This document shows, piece by piece, positions 45,189 to 54,774 of a DNA stretch of 64,000 nt. The stretch comes from an uncultured Bacilli bacterium. GTDB lineage: Bacteria > Bacillota_I > Bacilli_A > RF39 > UBA660. The stretch lies in NCBI GenBank assembly GCA_934119955.1, contig CAKOSZ010000006.1:1-64000 (forward strand). Direction: 5' to 3'. Both the position numbers and the translations under genes were made by a program. The notes beneath the pieces were generated by a model. It did no database searches and had not been told where the DNA came from. It saw nothing but the letters and a program-made list of their open reading frames with translations. Position 1 is the stretch's first letter, and each line of letters opens with the position of its first letter.

Positions 45189-45215
45189 TCTCATAAAGAG
45201 ACTTTTCTTTTTTTT
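45187..45215 (+). terminator. Terminator of essC-esaB, overlapping the stop
   Basis: AGTCTC-ATAAA-GAGACT, then a T-rich tract. The stem begins within the TAG of esaB. Confidence 0.85.
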
Positions 45216-45292
45216 AAAATTTATTATTAAAAATAACAATAATATCTCTTAAAATAATGTTAATTTTAGAAAAATAAAAAAAATTTCAAAAA

Positions 45293-45320
45293 TTAGCACT
45301 CATATATTGACAAGTGCTAA
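45293..45320 (+). promoter_or_regulatory. CIRCE-like HrcA operator (10-bp spacer)
   Basis: TTAGCACTC, 10 bases, AAGTGCTAA. The consensus CIRCE is TTAGCACTC-N9-GAGTGCTAA. The element overlaps the -35 box of the hrcA promoter, so HrcA should repress this operon and release it on heat stress. Confidence 0.9.
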
Positions 45321-45335
45321 ATATAATAATATAAT
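45307..45335 (+). promoter_or_regulatory. Promoter of the hrcA operon
   Basis: TTGACA (45307-45312) and TATAAT (45330-45335) with 17-bp spacing. The -35 box lies inside the CIRCE-like element. Confidence 0.9.
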
Positions 45336-45377
45336 GTAAGTAGCAATCGGAAAAATGAAGTGCTAGGGGAGGCGCAG

Positions 45378-46367
45378 ATGTTAACAAAAAGACAAGAAGA
45401 AATACTTAAACTTATTGTCATGGAATACATAAAACTTGCTAAACCAGTTGGTTCTAAACTAATATGTGATAGACTTAATTGTTCAAGTGCAACAATTCGT
45501 AATGAAATGGTTGAACTTGAAGAGATGGGACTTCTTGAAAAAACACATACTTCATCAGGAAGAGTTCCAAGTGAAAAAGGATATCGTTATTATGTTGATA
45601 ATTTAATGGAACTTAAAGAATTAAATGGTGAAGAAGTATTTAAACTTCAAACAATATTTAATAATACCCAACTAGAACTTAGTGATGTATTAAGTAAAAG
45701 CTTAGAAATAGTTTCAGATATAACTTCTTATACATCAATAGTACTAGATACTAAAAGTCATGAAAATAAATTAAAAGAAATTAGCGTTGTTCCAATTAAT
45801 AGTGAAGTAGTTATTGTAATTGTTGTAACTGATAAAGGATATGTTGAACATAAAGATGTATTAGTTAAAGGTGTTAGTTTAGATGAAATCAAAAAAACAG
45901 TTAAATTAATTAATGATTTAATTGTAGGAACACCAATTGATGAAGTTAGTGCAAAGCTTGAATTTGAAATTAAACCAATAATTGCTAAATATGTAAAACA
46001 ACATGAAGTTTTATATAATGCTTTCTATGATGTTTTTACTGATATTTCTAGTAAAAATATTAATGTTGTTGGAAAAAATAACATTTTAAAGCATCAAGAA
46101 TTTAATGATTTAGATAAAGTAAAAGATATATTTACTAAGTTAGATGATTCAAGTGTTCTAGAAAATATTGATGCTGATGTTACAAATAATGATATAAATG
46201 TATACATTGGTCATGAAAATAAAGTAGATCCTGATGTTACAGTTATTAAAACTAACTATAAAACTAATAAAGATGAAGGTACGATTGCAATAGTAGGACC
46301 AAAGAGAATGGAATATAGTAAAGTAGTTAATTTACTTGACTATATAAAAAAGCAAATAGAAAGGTGA
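45378..46367 (+). CDS. hrcA: Heat-inducible transcription repressor HrcA
   Basis: HrcA binds CIRCE and keeps chaperone genes off when GroEL is free. The 329-aa protein begins with the winged-helix domain (LTKRQEEILKLIVMEYIKLAKPVGS and CSSATIRNEMVELEEMGLLEKTHTSSGRVPSEKGYRYYVD), followed by the GAF-like domain. ATG 45378 follows GGGGAGG at 45366-45372; a GTG at 45360 lies upstream of that site. First gene of the operon, so it is autoregulated. Confidence 0.96.
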   Translation: MLTKRQEEILKLIVMEYIKLAKPVGSKLICDRLNCSSATIRNEMVELEEMGLLEKTHTSSGRVPSEKGYRYYVDNLMELKELNGEEVFKLQTIFNNTQLELSDVLSKSLEIVSDITSYTSIVLDTKSHENKLKEISVVPINSEVVIVIVVTDKGYVEHKDVLVKGVSLDEIKKTVKLINDLIVGTPIDEVSAKLEFEIKPIIAKYVKQHEVLYNAFYDVFTDISSKNINVVGKNNILKHQEFNDLDKVKDIFTKLDDSSVLENIDADVTNNDINVYIGHENKVDPDVTVIKTNYKTNKDEGTIAIVGPKRMEYSKVVNLLDYIKKQIER

Positions 46368-46371
46368 TAAA

Positions 46372-46968
46372 ATGGATACAAAAGAAGAAAATATAACAAA
46401 TGAAGTTAAAGAAGAAAAAATAGAAGTTAATTCTAATGAACCAAAAATAGAAAAAGAAAATAAAGAAGAAAAAAAAGCAAAAATGTTTAAGAAAAATCAT
46501 GATGAAAAGTTACTTAAAGAAATTGAAGAATTAAAAAATAAAAATATGGAACTTTTAAATAAAGTTATGTATAGTCAAGCAGAATTTGCTAATTATAAAA
46601 AAAGAAAAGAATTAGAAGTATCAAATATGCTTAAATATTCTAATATGGATATAGTTTTAGAATTATTACCGATTGTTGATAATTTTGAAAGAGCAATTAA
46701 ATTAGATGATACTAATTTAAATGATGAGTTATCTAAATTTTTAAGTGGTTTTAAAATGATTTATACACATTTAGTTGAAACTTTAAAGAAATTTGAAGTT
46801 AGGGAAATTGAATGTTTGAATAAACCATTTGATCATAATACCTGTCAAGCCTTAATGACTGCTAAGATTGAAGGAGTTAATGAAGGAATAGTTGTTGAAG
46901 TATTACAAAAAGGGTATATGTTAAAAGATAAAATGATAAGACCAGCTCTTGTTAAAGTTAGTGAGTAA
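46372..46968 (+). CDS. grpE: GrpE nucleotide exchange factor
   Basis: GrpE releases ADP from DnaK. The 198-aa protein has a charged, disordered N-terminus (Glu/Lys-rich, about residues 1-45), the long dimer helix, the NYKKRKELEV and VLELLPIVDNFERAI segments and the beta domain (KPFDHNTCQALMTA; VEVLQKGYMLKDKMIRPALVKV). The start lies 4 nt after hrcA. Confidence 0.96.
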   Translation: MDTKEENITNEVKEEKIEVNSNEPKIEKENKEEKKAKMFKKNHDEKLLKEIEELKNKNMELLNKVMYSQAEFANYKKRKELEVSNMLKYSNMDIVLELLPIVDNFERAIKLDDTNLNDELSKFLSGFKMIYTHLVETLKKFEVREIECLNKPFDHNTCQALMTAKIEGVNEGIVVEVLQKGYMLKDKMIRPALVKVSE

Positions 46969-46973
46969 TACTT

Positions 46974-47264
46974 ATGGATGATAAACTAGATAAAGATTTA
47001 AAAAATCAAATCAATCAAGTATTAACTAAAAATTTAGAAGAATTTAAAAATGCTTTATTTAGTGATAATATTTTATGTTGTTGTTACTTTTTAAAGTATC
47101 TTGAAACATATGATGATATTTATTTTGATAAATTTTCTAATATGTTTTCCAAAATGAATATTCATGATAAACAACTTACTTTAACTTGTATAAACACATA
47201 TTTAAAGAAAAAGAAAGATAAAAATAATAAGACTTTAACTAAGTCTAAAAATAAGAAAGGATGA
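46974..47264 (+). CDS. Small protein in the chaperone operon, unknown (96 aa)
   Basis: A 96-aa helical protein (LKNQINQVLTKNLEEF) with three successive Cys in ILCCCYFLKYLETYDDI and a very basic tail (KKKKDKNNKTLTKSKNKKG). It is inserted between grpE and dnaK, where most Firmicutes have nothing. The core, I-x-x-x-C-Y-F-L-K-Y-L-E then D-I-x-F-x-x-F-x-x-M, resembles the next gene, so the two may be diverged copies of one family. Expression should be heat-induced with the operon. The function is unknown. Confidence 0.6.
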   Translation: MDDKLDKDLKNQINQVLTKNLEEFKNALFSDNILCCCYFLKYLETYDDIYFDKFSNMFSKMNIHDKQLTLTCINTYLKKKKDKNNKTLTKSKNKKG

Positions 47265-47280
47265 TTAATAAAGAAATTTA

Positions 47281-49415
<2,135 letters not shown>

Positions 49416-49426
49416 AATTAAAAGAG

Positions 49427-49452
49427 AAGTCCTAGAAATCTAGGACTTTCCT
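49427..49452 (+). terminator. Hairpin between dnaK and pepF
   Basis: AAGTCCTAG-AAAT-CTAGGACTT is a perfect 9-bp stem but the following tract TCCTTAATC is poor in T. It may be a partial terminator or a 3' stabiliser that lets some transcripts go on into pepF and dnaJ. Confidence 0.6.
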
Positions 49453-49473
49453 TAATCAAATAAAGGAGAATGA

Positions 49474-51270
49474 ATGAAACAGAAAAAACGTTTTGAAATA
49501 GATGTAAAAGATACTTGGGATTTAACGCCTATATATAAAAGTAAAGAAGAATTTTTAAATGACTATGAAAATTTTAAAGTCATCATGAAAGATATTTTAA
49601 AATATAAAAATCATATATTAGATAGTTCTAAAAGTTTGCTTGAATTCTTAGAATTAAGTGATAAATTAGAAAGAAATTTATATAGATTATATTATTATGC
49701 TCATTTAAGTTTTGATGTTGATACTACTAATAATGAAAGTAAAGAGTTACTTCTTTTAGTAGATAATATTATGATTGAATATGAAGAATATAATTCATTT
49801 GTTGTACCAGAACTTTTAAAAGAAGATTATACGAAAGTTTTAGAATTCATTAGTAATGAACCAGGTTTAAAACAATATGAATATAATTTAAAAAATATAT
49901 ATAGATATAAAAGTCATACATTAAGTGAAGAAGGAGAATATATTTTATCTAGTTTAGGAGTTAGTTTAAGTAGTCCTTCAACTATTTTTGAAAGTTTAAC
50001 TGATTCTGATTTAACATTTCCAAGTATTGTAGTTGATGGTAAAAAACAAGAATTTACAGAGAGTAATTATTTTATTTTTGTAGAATCAAACAATTTGAAA
50101 GTACGTAAAAAGGCTTTTGAAAATTTATTTAAAACTTATGCTAAATATAATCATACTATTGCAGATACATTTAGACTTAATATAGAAGCAAATTCTAAAA
50201 TTAGTAAATTAAAGCATTATAAATCAAGTATTGAGGCTAGTTTATATGGTGATAATATTGATACTAGTGTTTATGATAATTTAATTAATACAGTTAGTGA
50301 TAATTTAGATGTTTTATATAAATATTATGATTTAAAAAAAGAAGTATTGGAACTTGATAAATTGCACTTGTATGATATATATATGCCTCTTGTTAATGAA
50401 GTAGATAAAGATTATACTTTTATTGAGGCTAAAAAAATAGTAATGGATGCTTTAAAAGTATTTGGTACGGATTATTTAAAAAAATTAAATAAGGCTTTTG
50501 ATAATCGTTTTATTGATATTTATAACAATAAAGGTAAAAGAGGAGGAGCCTATTCTAGTGGTTTTTATGATACCTATCCATATATTTTATTAAACTTTGA
50601 AGGAAAGTATAATGATGTTACAACTCTTGCACATGAACTTGGTCATTCAATGCATACAATGTATTCATGTGAAAATAATACTTATAATAATTCAAATTAT
50701 AAAATCATTGTGGCTGAGGTAGCCTCTACTGTTAATGAACTTATACTAATCCGTTATTTGATTAAGAAAACAAATGATAATAAAGAAAAACTTTATTTAT
50801 TAAATAAATTGTTAGAATTATTTAAAGGAACTATTTTTAGACAAACAATGTTTGCTGAATTTGAAAGAGATATGTATGAAAGTCATGAAAAAGGAAATGT
50901 TTTAACTAGTGATTATTTAAATGATAGTTATTACAAGTTAGTAAAAAAATACTTTGGACCAAATGTTTATTGTGATAAGTTAATTAAATATGAATGGGAA
51001 AGAATACCACATTTTTACTATGGATTCTATGCTTATAAATATGCAATTGGCTTGTCTGCTGCTTGTAAAATAGTTCATGATATAGAAAATTCTAGTGAGG
51101 CAATTTCTAAATATTTAGATTTTCTAAAAACAGGTGGTTCAATGGATCCAGCAGATGAATTATTAATTGCTGGGGTTGATATTAAAAATCCTGAATTTAT
51201 TAGTGATGCAATTAAAATGTTTGACGAAACAATAGAAGAATTTAAAAAAGTTTACAATGAAAAATTGTAA
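49474..51270 (+). CDS. pepF: Oligoendopeptidase F (M3 family)
   Basis: A zinc metallopeptidase that degrades peptides of about 7-17 residues in the cytoplasm. The 598-aa protein has the M3 motif HELGHSMH with His387, Glu388 and His391, preceded by the DTYPYILLNF block and followed by VAEVASTVNELIL and the C-terminal PHFYYGFYAYKYAIGLSAA segment, all typical of PepF. Its place between dnaK and dnaJ is unusual and might make it heat-inducible, tying peptide turnover to the chaperone system. AAGGAG lies upstream of the start. Confidence 0.95.
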   Translation: MKQKKRFEIDVKDTWDLTPIYKSKEEFLNDYENFKVIMKDILKYKNHILDSSKSLLEFLELSDKLERNLYRLYYYAHLSFDVDTTNNESKELLLLVDNIMIEYEEYNSFVVPELLKEDYTKVLEFISNEPGLKQYEYNLKNIYRYKSHTLSEEGEYILSSLGVSLSSPSTIFESLTDSDLTFPSIVVDGKKQEFTESNYFIFVESNNLKVRKKAFENLFKTYAKYNHTIADTFRLNIEANSKISKLKHYKSSIEASLYGDNIDTSVYDNLINTVSDNLDVLYKYYDLKKEVLELDKLHLYDIYMPLVNEVDKDYTFIEAKKIVMDALKVFGTDYLKKLNKAFDNRFIDIYNNKGKRGGAYSSGFYDTYPYILLNFEGKYNDVTTLAHELGHSMHTMYSCENNTYNNSNYKIIVAEVASTVNELILIRYLIKKTNDNKEKLYLLNKLLELFKGTIFRQTMFAEFERDMYESHEKGNVLTSDYLNDSYYKLVKKYFGPNVYCDKLIKYEWERIPHFYYGFYAYKYAIGLSAACKIVHDIENSSEAISKYLDFLKTGGSMDPADELLIAGVDIKNPEFISDAIKMFDETIEEFKKVYNEKL

Positions 51271-51289
51271 AAAAAGGATGTGAGTATTT

Positions 51290-52411
51290 ATGAATAAAAA
51301 AGATTATTACGAGGTACTTGGAGTATCCAAAGATGCAAGTGATGCAGATATTAAAAGTGCTTTTCGTAATTTAGCCAAAAAATATCATCCTGATATATGT
51401 AAAGAACCAGATGCTGAGGCAAAGTTTAAAGAAGTGCAAGAAGCATATGCTGTTTTATCAGATCCTAATAAAAGAAAGCAATATGATCAATTTGGTCATG
51501 CTGCATTTGATAATAATGGTGGAGGATCTCCATTTGGAGCAGGCGGCTTTGATTTTTCCGGTTTTGATGTTGATTTAGATGATATTTTAGGTAATATGTT
51601 TGGTTCTGGCTTTGGTTTTTCAGGACGTGGTAGAAGAAATACTAAAACCAGAGGAGACGATGTTTTGTACCATATGAATTTAACTTTTGAGGAGGCAGTT
51701 TTTGGCTGTAAAAAAGATATTAAACTTGATACAAGTATGAGTTGTCCAGATTGTAATGGTTTGGGTGGGCATGATGAAACTACTTGTGATGTATGCCATG
51801 GTTCTGGAACAGTTACAAGTGAGCAAAGAACAATTTTAGGTTCTTTCTTATCTAAAACAACTTGTTCTAATTGTTCTGGAACAGGAAAAACATTTAAAAG
51901 ACGTTGTACAACTTGTAATGGCAAAGGAAAAATTAAACAAAATAGAACAATTACAGTTTCAATCCCAGCCGGAATTGATACAGGAAACCGTTTAAGAGTG
52001 CCTGGAAAAGGTGAAGCAGGTACTAATGGAGGAGTTGCTGGGGACTTATATTTAGAGTTTCAAGTTGCAAGTCATGAATTCTTTCAAAGAGAGGGAAATG
52101 ATATATATTTAACGGTACCAATTACAATTACGGATGCAATCCTTGGTTGCAAGAAAGATATTAGAACTTTAAACTCTGTTGTTACATTAAGTGTAAAACC
52201 TGGAACTAATACTGGGGACAAACAAAGAATTAAAGGAAAAGGAATTGATAATAAAGCAACTGGGGTAAAAGGAGATATGTATTTAGTATTTGAAGTAGTT
52301 TTACCAGATAAACTTTCAAGAGAACAAAAAGATTTATTTGAAAGACTTCAAAATACTAATTTAGAAAATTCTATCTATACAAAATTTGAAAAATTTGTTA
52401 ATAAAAAATAA
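51290..52411 (+). CDS. dnaJ: Chaperone DnaJ (Hsp40)
   Basis: DnaJ delivers substrates to DnaK and triggers its ATPase. The 373-aa protein has the J domain with HPD at residues 33-35, a Gly/Phe-rich region ([15 protein letters not shown]), four zinc CxxCxGxG repeats ([32 protein letters not shown]) and the C-terminal substrate domains. It is last in the hrcA operon, after pepF. Confidence 0.98.
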   Translation: MNKKDYYEVLGVSKDASDADIKSAFRNLAKKYHPDICKEPDAEAKFKEVQEAYAVLSDPNKRKQYDQFGHAAFDNNGGGSPFGAGGFDFSGFDVDLDDILGNMFGSGFGFSGRGRRNTKTRGDDVLYHMNLTFEEAVFGCKKDIKLDTSMSCPDCNGLGGHDETTCDVCHGSGTVTSEQRTILGSFLSKTTCSNCSGTGKTFKRRCTTCNGKGKIKQNRTITVSIPAGIDTGNRLRVPGKGEAGTNGGVAGDLYLEFQVASHEFFQREGNDIYLTVPITITDAILGCKKDIRTLNSVVTLSVKPGTNTGDKQRIKGKGIDNKATGVKGDMYLVFEVVLPDKLSREQKDLFERLQNTNLENSIYTKFEKFVNKK

Positions 52412-52415
52412 ATTC

Positions 52416-52446
52416 TTGACTTTCCACTTGACTGTAATGATATAGT
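52416..52446 (+). promoter_or_regulatory. Possible MerR-type promoter with 19-bp spacer
   Basis: TTGACT (52416-52421) and TATAGT (52441-52446) are 19 bp apart, the long spacing typical of MerR-activated promoters. It is followed by AAAGGAG but no usable gene before the merR promoter, so its role is unclear; it could be autoregulatory. Confidence 0.4.
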
Positions 52447-52463
52447 CTTTTTGAAAGGAGAAT

Positions 52464-52492
52464 TTGACAATTATAGGTAATTAGTGTATAAT
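52464..52492 (+). promoter_or_regulatory. Promoter of the MerR-type regulator gene
   Basis: TTGACA (52464-52469) and TATAAT (52487-52492), 17-bp spacing; GGGGGT precedes the ATG at 52517. Confidence 0.8.
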
Positions 52493-52516
52493 ATAACTAA
52501 TTTTATGGGGGTAAAT

Positions 52517-52873
52517 ATGTATAGTATTGGCGAATTTGCAAGATTATTAGGCATTAATTCTAAGACACTAAGATATTATGATATGATTGATTTATTAAAA
52601 CCATCATATGTTGATAATTATACTGGTTATAGATATTATTCAAAAGACGATATAGAAGAGTATAAAAGAATAGTATATTTAAAAGGCTTAGGATTTACAC
52701 TTGATGAGATAAAAGAAAATCTAACTAAATTAAAATTAGATAGTATTTCTAAAAAGAAACAAGAATTAATAAAGGAAAGAGAAAAAATAACTTGGCAAAT
52801 AAATGAACTTACTAACTTAGAAAATACCTTAACATCATGTAAAATGGAAGAAAAAACACTAATTAAAAAATAA
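52517..52873 (+). CDS. MerR-family transcriptional regulator
   Basis: The 118-aa protein has the MerR winged helix (YSIGEFARLLGINSKTLRYYD; DNYTGYRYYSKDDIEEYKRI; LKGLGFTLDEIKENL) and the dimerisation helix (KKQELIKEREKITWQINELTN). There is no C-terminal ligand domain, and no metal-binding Cys, so the inducer cannot be guessed. ATG 52517 is 4-5 nt after GGGGGT; in-frame codons upstream (52484) overlap the promoter. It could act on the 19-bp-spaced promoter at 52416. Confidence 0.85.
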   Translation: MYSIGEFARLLGINSKTLRYYDMIDLLKPSYVDNYTGYRYYSKDDIEEYKRIVYLKGLGFTLDEIKENLTKLKLDSISKKKQELIKEREKITWQINELTNLENTLTSCKMEEKTLIKK

Positions 52874-52877
52874 TAAT

Positions 52878-53063
52878 ATGAAAAAAGAAAAAATAAGAAA
52901 TTTAAAAAATAAGTATATATTTCTAAGAAATTATCTTTTAGAATATAAAAATTATCTTATGAATTTAGAAGAACAGGAACTAGAAAAACAAAACACAGAT
53001 GTTCCGGTTAAAACATTAACTTTAACTAAAAATTATTATGGAAAAAGTTTAAGAGTTGGGTAA
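52878..53063 (+). CDS. Small basic protein, unknown (61 aa)
   Basis: A 61-aa frame starts 5 nt after the MerR stop and ends at the base of a terminator, which supports it as the second gene of the unit. The product is Lys/Asn-rich and helical (FLRNYLLEYKNYLMNLEEQELEKQ) with tail TKNYYGKSLRVG. No ribosome binding site is evident, so the start is uncertain. The family is not recognised. Confidence 0.4.
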   Translation: MKKEKIRNLKNKYIFLRNYLLEYKNYLMNLEEQELEKQNTDVPVKTLTLTKNYYGKSLRVG

Positions 53064-53084
53064 ATATTAATATTTATCCTTTTT
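53058..53084 (+). terminator. Intrinsic terminator of the merR unit
   Basis: GGTAAATATTAATATTTATCC folds on itself and five T follow. Confidence 0.65.
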
Positions 53085-53117
53085 AAATGCAAAAAACTTT
53101 AAATAATTATTTATTTG

Positions 53118-53126
53118 TGATATAAT
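53118..53126 (+). promoter_or_regulatory. Extended -10 promoter of the phosphoesterase gene
   Basis: TGATATAAT (TGnTATAAT); the site AAAGGGG follows, then ATG 53152. Confidence 0.6.
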
Positions 53127-53151
53127 TACTTTCGGTTTGAAAGGGGTATGT

Positions 53152-53841
53152 ATGATTTATATAACAGGTGATACACATGGAGAATTTACAAGAATCAAAA
53201 AATTTTGTAAAGAATTTAACACATCTAAGAAAGATTATTTAATTATTCTAGGTGATGCAGGTATTAATTACTTTGGTGAAAAAGATAATGAATTAAAAAA
53301 AGATTTACAAAGTTTACCTATTACTTTTTTACTTGTTTATGGTAATCACGAAGAAAAACCAGAAAATATTTCTAGTTACAAAGAAATTAAAATGTTTTCT
53401 GGAATTATGTATCAAGAAGAAAAATATCCTAATTTATTATTCTTTAAAGATGGAGAAATCTATAATATTTTTGAAAAAAAAGTTTTAGTTATTGGTGGAG
53501 CATTTTCAATAAATAAAGAACTAATGCTAGAACATGGTTATAAATGGTTTAAAGATGAACAACCAAACGAATTTATAAAAAAACATGCTTTAAAAAACTT
53601 AACTAAAAATAACTATAAAGTAGATTATATCCTAACCCATACTTGTCCTTATAAATACTTACCAATAGAAATGTTCCATATAGGGGTTGATCAAAATACA
53701 GTCGATCAGTCTACTGAAAAGTTTTTAGATTTAATAGAAACTAATACAACTTATACCAAATGGTATTGTGGTCATTTTCATACTGATAAAGTAGTTGATA
53801 AAATAAATTTTATGTTTAATAGTTTTAAAACCTTAGATTAA
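53152..53841 (+). CDS. Metallophosphoesterase
   Basis: The 229-aa cytoplasmic enzyme has the calcineurin-like five-block metal site: GDTHGEF, ILGDAGINY, VYGNHEEKP, THTCP and GHFHTD. Length and blocks are those of small phosphoesterases acting on phosphomono- or diesters; the substrate cannot be told from sequence. ATG 53152 was chosen because AAAGGGG precedes it; an in-frame TTG at 53137 is in the leader. A single-gene unit with its own promoter and terminator. Confidence 0.88.
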   Translation: MIYITGDTHGEFTRIKKFCKEFNTSKKDYLIILGDAGINYFGEKDNELKKDLQSLPITFLLVYGNHEEKPENISSYKEIKMFSGIMYQEEKYPNLLFFKDGEIYNIFEKKVLVIGGAFSINKELMLEHGYKWFKDEQPNEFIKKHALKNLTKNNYKVDYILTHTCPYKYLPIEMFHIGVDQNTVDQSTEKFLDLIETNTTYTKWYCGHFHTDKVVDKINFMFNSFKTLD

Positions 53842-53846
53842 AAATA

Positions 53847-53877
53847 AAAATAGTCTAGTAATTAAACTATTTTTTTT
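53847..53877 (+). terminator. Intrinsic terminator
   Basis: AAATAGT and ACTATTT pair around a 10-11 nt loop, then seven T. The T run abuts the next -10 box. Confidence 0.65.
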
Positions 53878-53878
53878 G

Positions 53879-53884
53879 TATAAT
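53879..53884 (+). promoter_or_regulatory. -10 box 6 nt from the recombinase ATG (leaderless)
   Basis: TATAAT at 53879-53884, with ATG 53891 only 6 nt away and no room for a ribosome binding site. Confidence 0.5.
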
Positions 53885-53890
53885 TTAGTT

Positions 53891-54766
53891 ATGAAAGATT
53901 TAGAGAAATATTTAGATTATTTAAAATATAATAAAAATTATAGTGATAAAACTATCCTTAACTATGAATTAGATTTAAAAGATTATTTTAATTTTTTAAA
54001 AGTAGAATGTTTAGATTATAAAGAGGTTACTTATAGTGATTTAATGCCTTTATTTAAACATTTTGAAACTAATAAATTAACAAATAAAAGTATAAGAAGG
54101 CATATTAGTAGTATAAAAGGTTTCTATAAATATTTAGTTAATAATGAAATTGTTAATGCTAATCCTTTTATCTATGTTAAATTACCTAAGAAAGAGCAGA
54201 AATTACCAAGATATTTAACTTTAAGTGAAATGTTATCTATATTTGATAAAATGGAAATAAAGACAAATTATGATCTTCGGGATAGATTAATTTTAGAACT
54301 TATGTATGCAACAGGAGTTAGAGTAAGTGAAGTTATTAATATTAAAGTTTATGATATAGATTTTTATAATAATAGTATTAAAGTACTTGGAAAAGGTAGT
54401 AAAGAGAGGATAGTATATTATAATGAAGTAGTAAGAGACTTATTATCAAAATATATGAGTATCTATGATAGTTTAAATAAAAAGAATTTAGAATACTTAT
54501 TTTTAAATCAAAAAGGAGATAAATTAACTACTAAGGGAATTAGTTATATCATTAATCAAGTAATAAAAAAAATTAGTTTCAATAAACATATAACACCTCA
54601 TATGCTAAGACATACCTTTGCAACTCATTTACTTAATAATGGTTGCAGTGTTACAACAGTTCAAGAATTACTTGGTCACTCATCAATTGGAACAACTGGA
54701 ATTTATACTCATGTAACATTTGATCATATTAAAGAAGTTTATTATAAAACTCATCCAAGAAATTAG
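53891..54766 (+). CDS. Tyrosine recombinase XerC/XerD
   Basis: The 291-aa recombinase has the SAM-like N-terminal core-binding domain (YLKYNKNYSDKTILNYELDL) and the catalytic residues in order: Arg in GVRVSEV, Lys in GKGSKER, His-x-x-Arg in HMLRHTFATHLL, His in LGHSSI and the nucleophilic Tyr in GIYTHV. This fits chromosome dimer resolution at dif; no dif site is visible, and the gene may have a second copy elsewhere. The ATG at 53891 was chosen; an upstream in-frame TTG (53876) overlaps the -10 box and cannot be in the mRNA. The next gene begins 8 nt later. Confidence 0.92.
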   Translation: MKDLEKYLDYLKYNKNYSDKTILNYELDLKDYFNFLKVECLDYKEVTYSDLMPLFKHFETNKLTNKSIRRHISSIKGFYKYLVNNEIVNANPFIYVKLPKKEQKLPRYLTLSEMLSIFDKMEIKTNYDLRDRLILELMYATGVRVSEVINIKVYDIDFYNNSIKVLGKGSKERIVYYNEVVRDLLSKYMSIYDSLNKKNLEYLFLNQKGDKLTTKGISYIINQVIKKISFNKHITPHMLRHTFATHLLNNGCSVTTVQELLGHSSIGTTGIYTHVTFDHIKEVYYKTHPRN

Positions 54767-54774
54767 GAGGAAAA

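Noticed and set aside
51496..51924. A 142-codon frame on the minus strand opposite dnaJ
   Set aside because: It is the complement of the dnaJ Gly-rich and zinc repeats; the Pro/Ser composition is what that strand would give, and there is no start signal.
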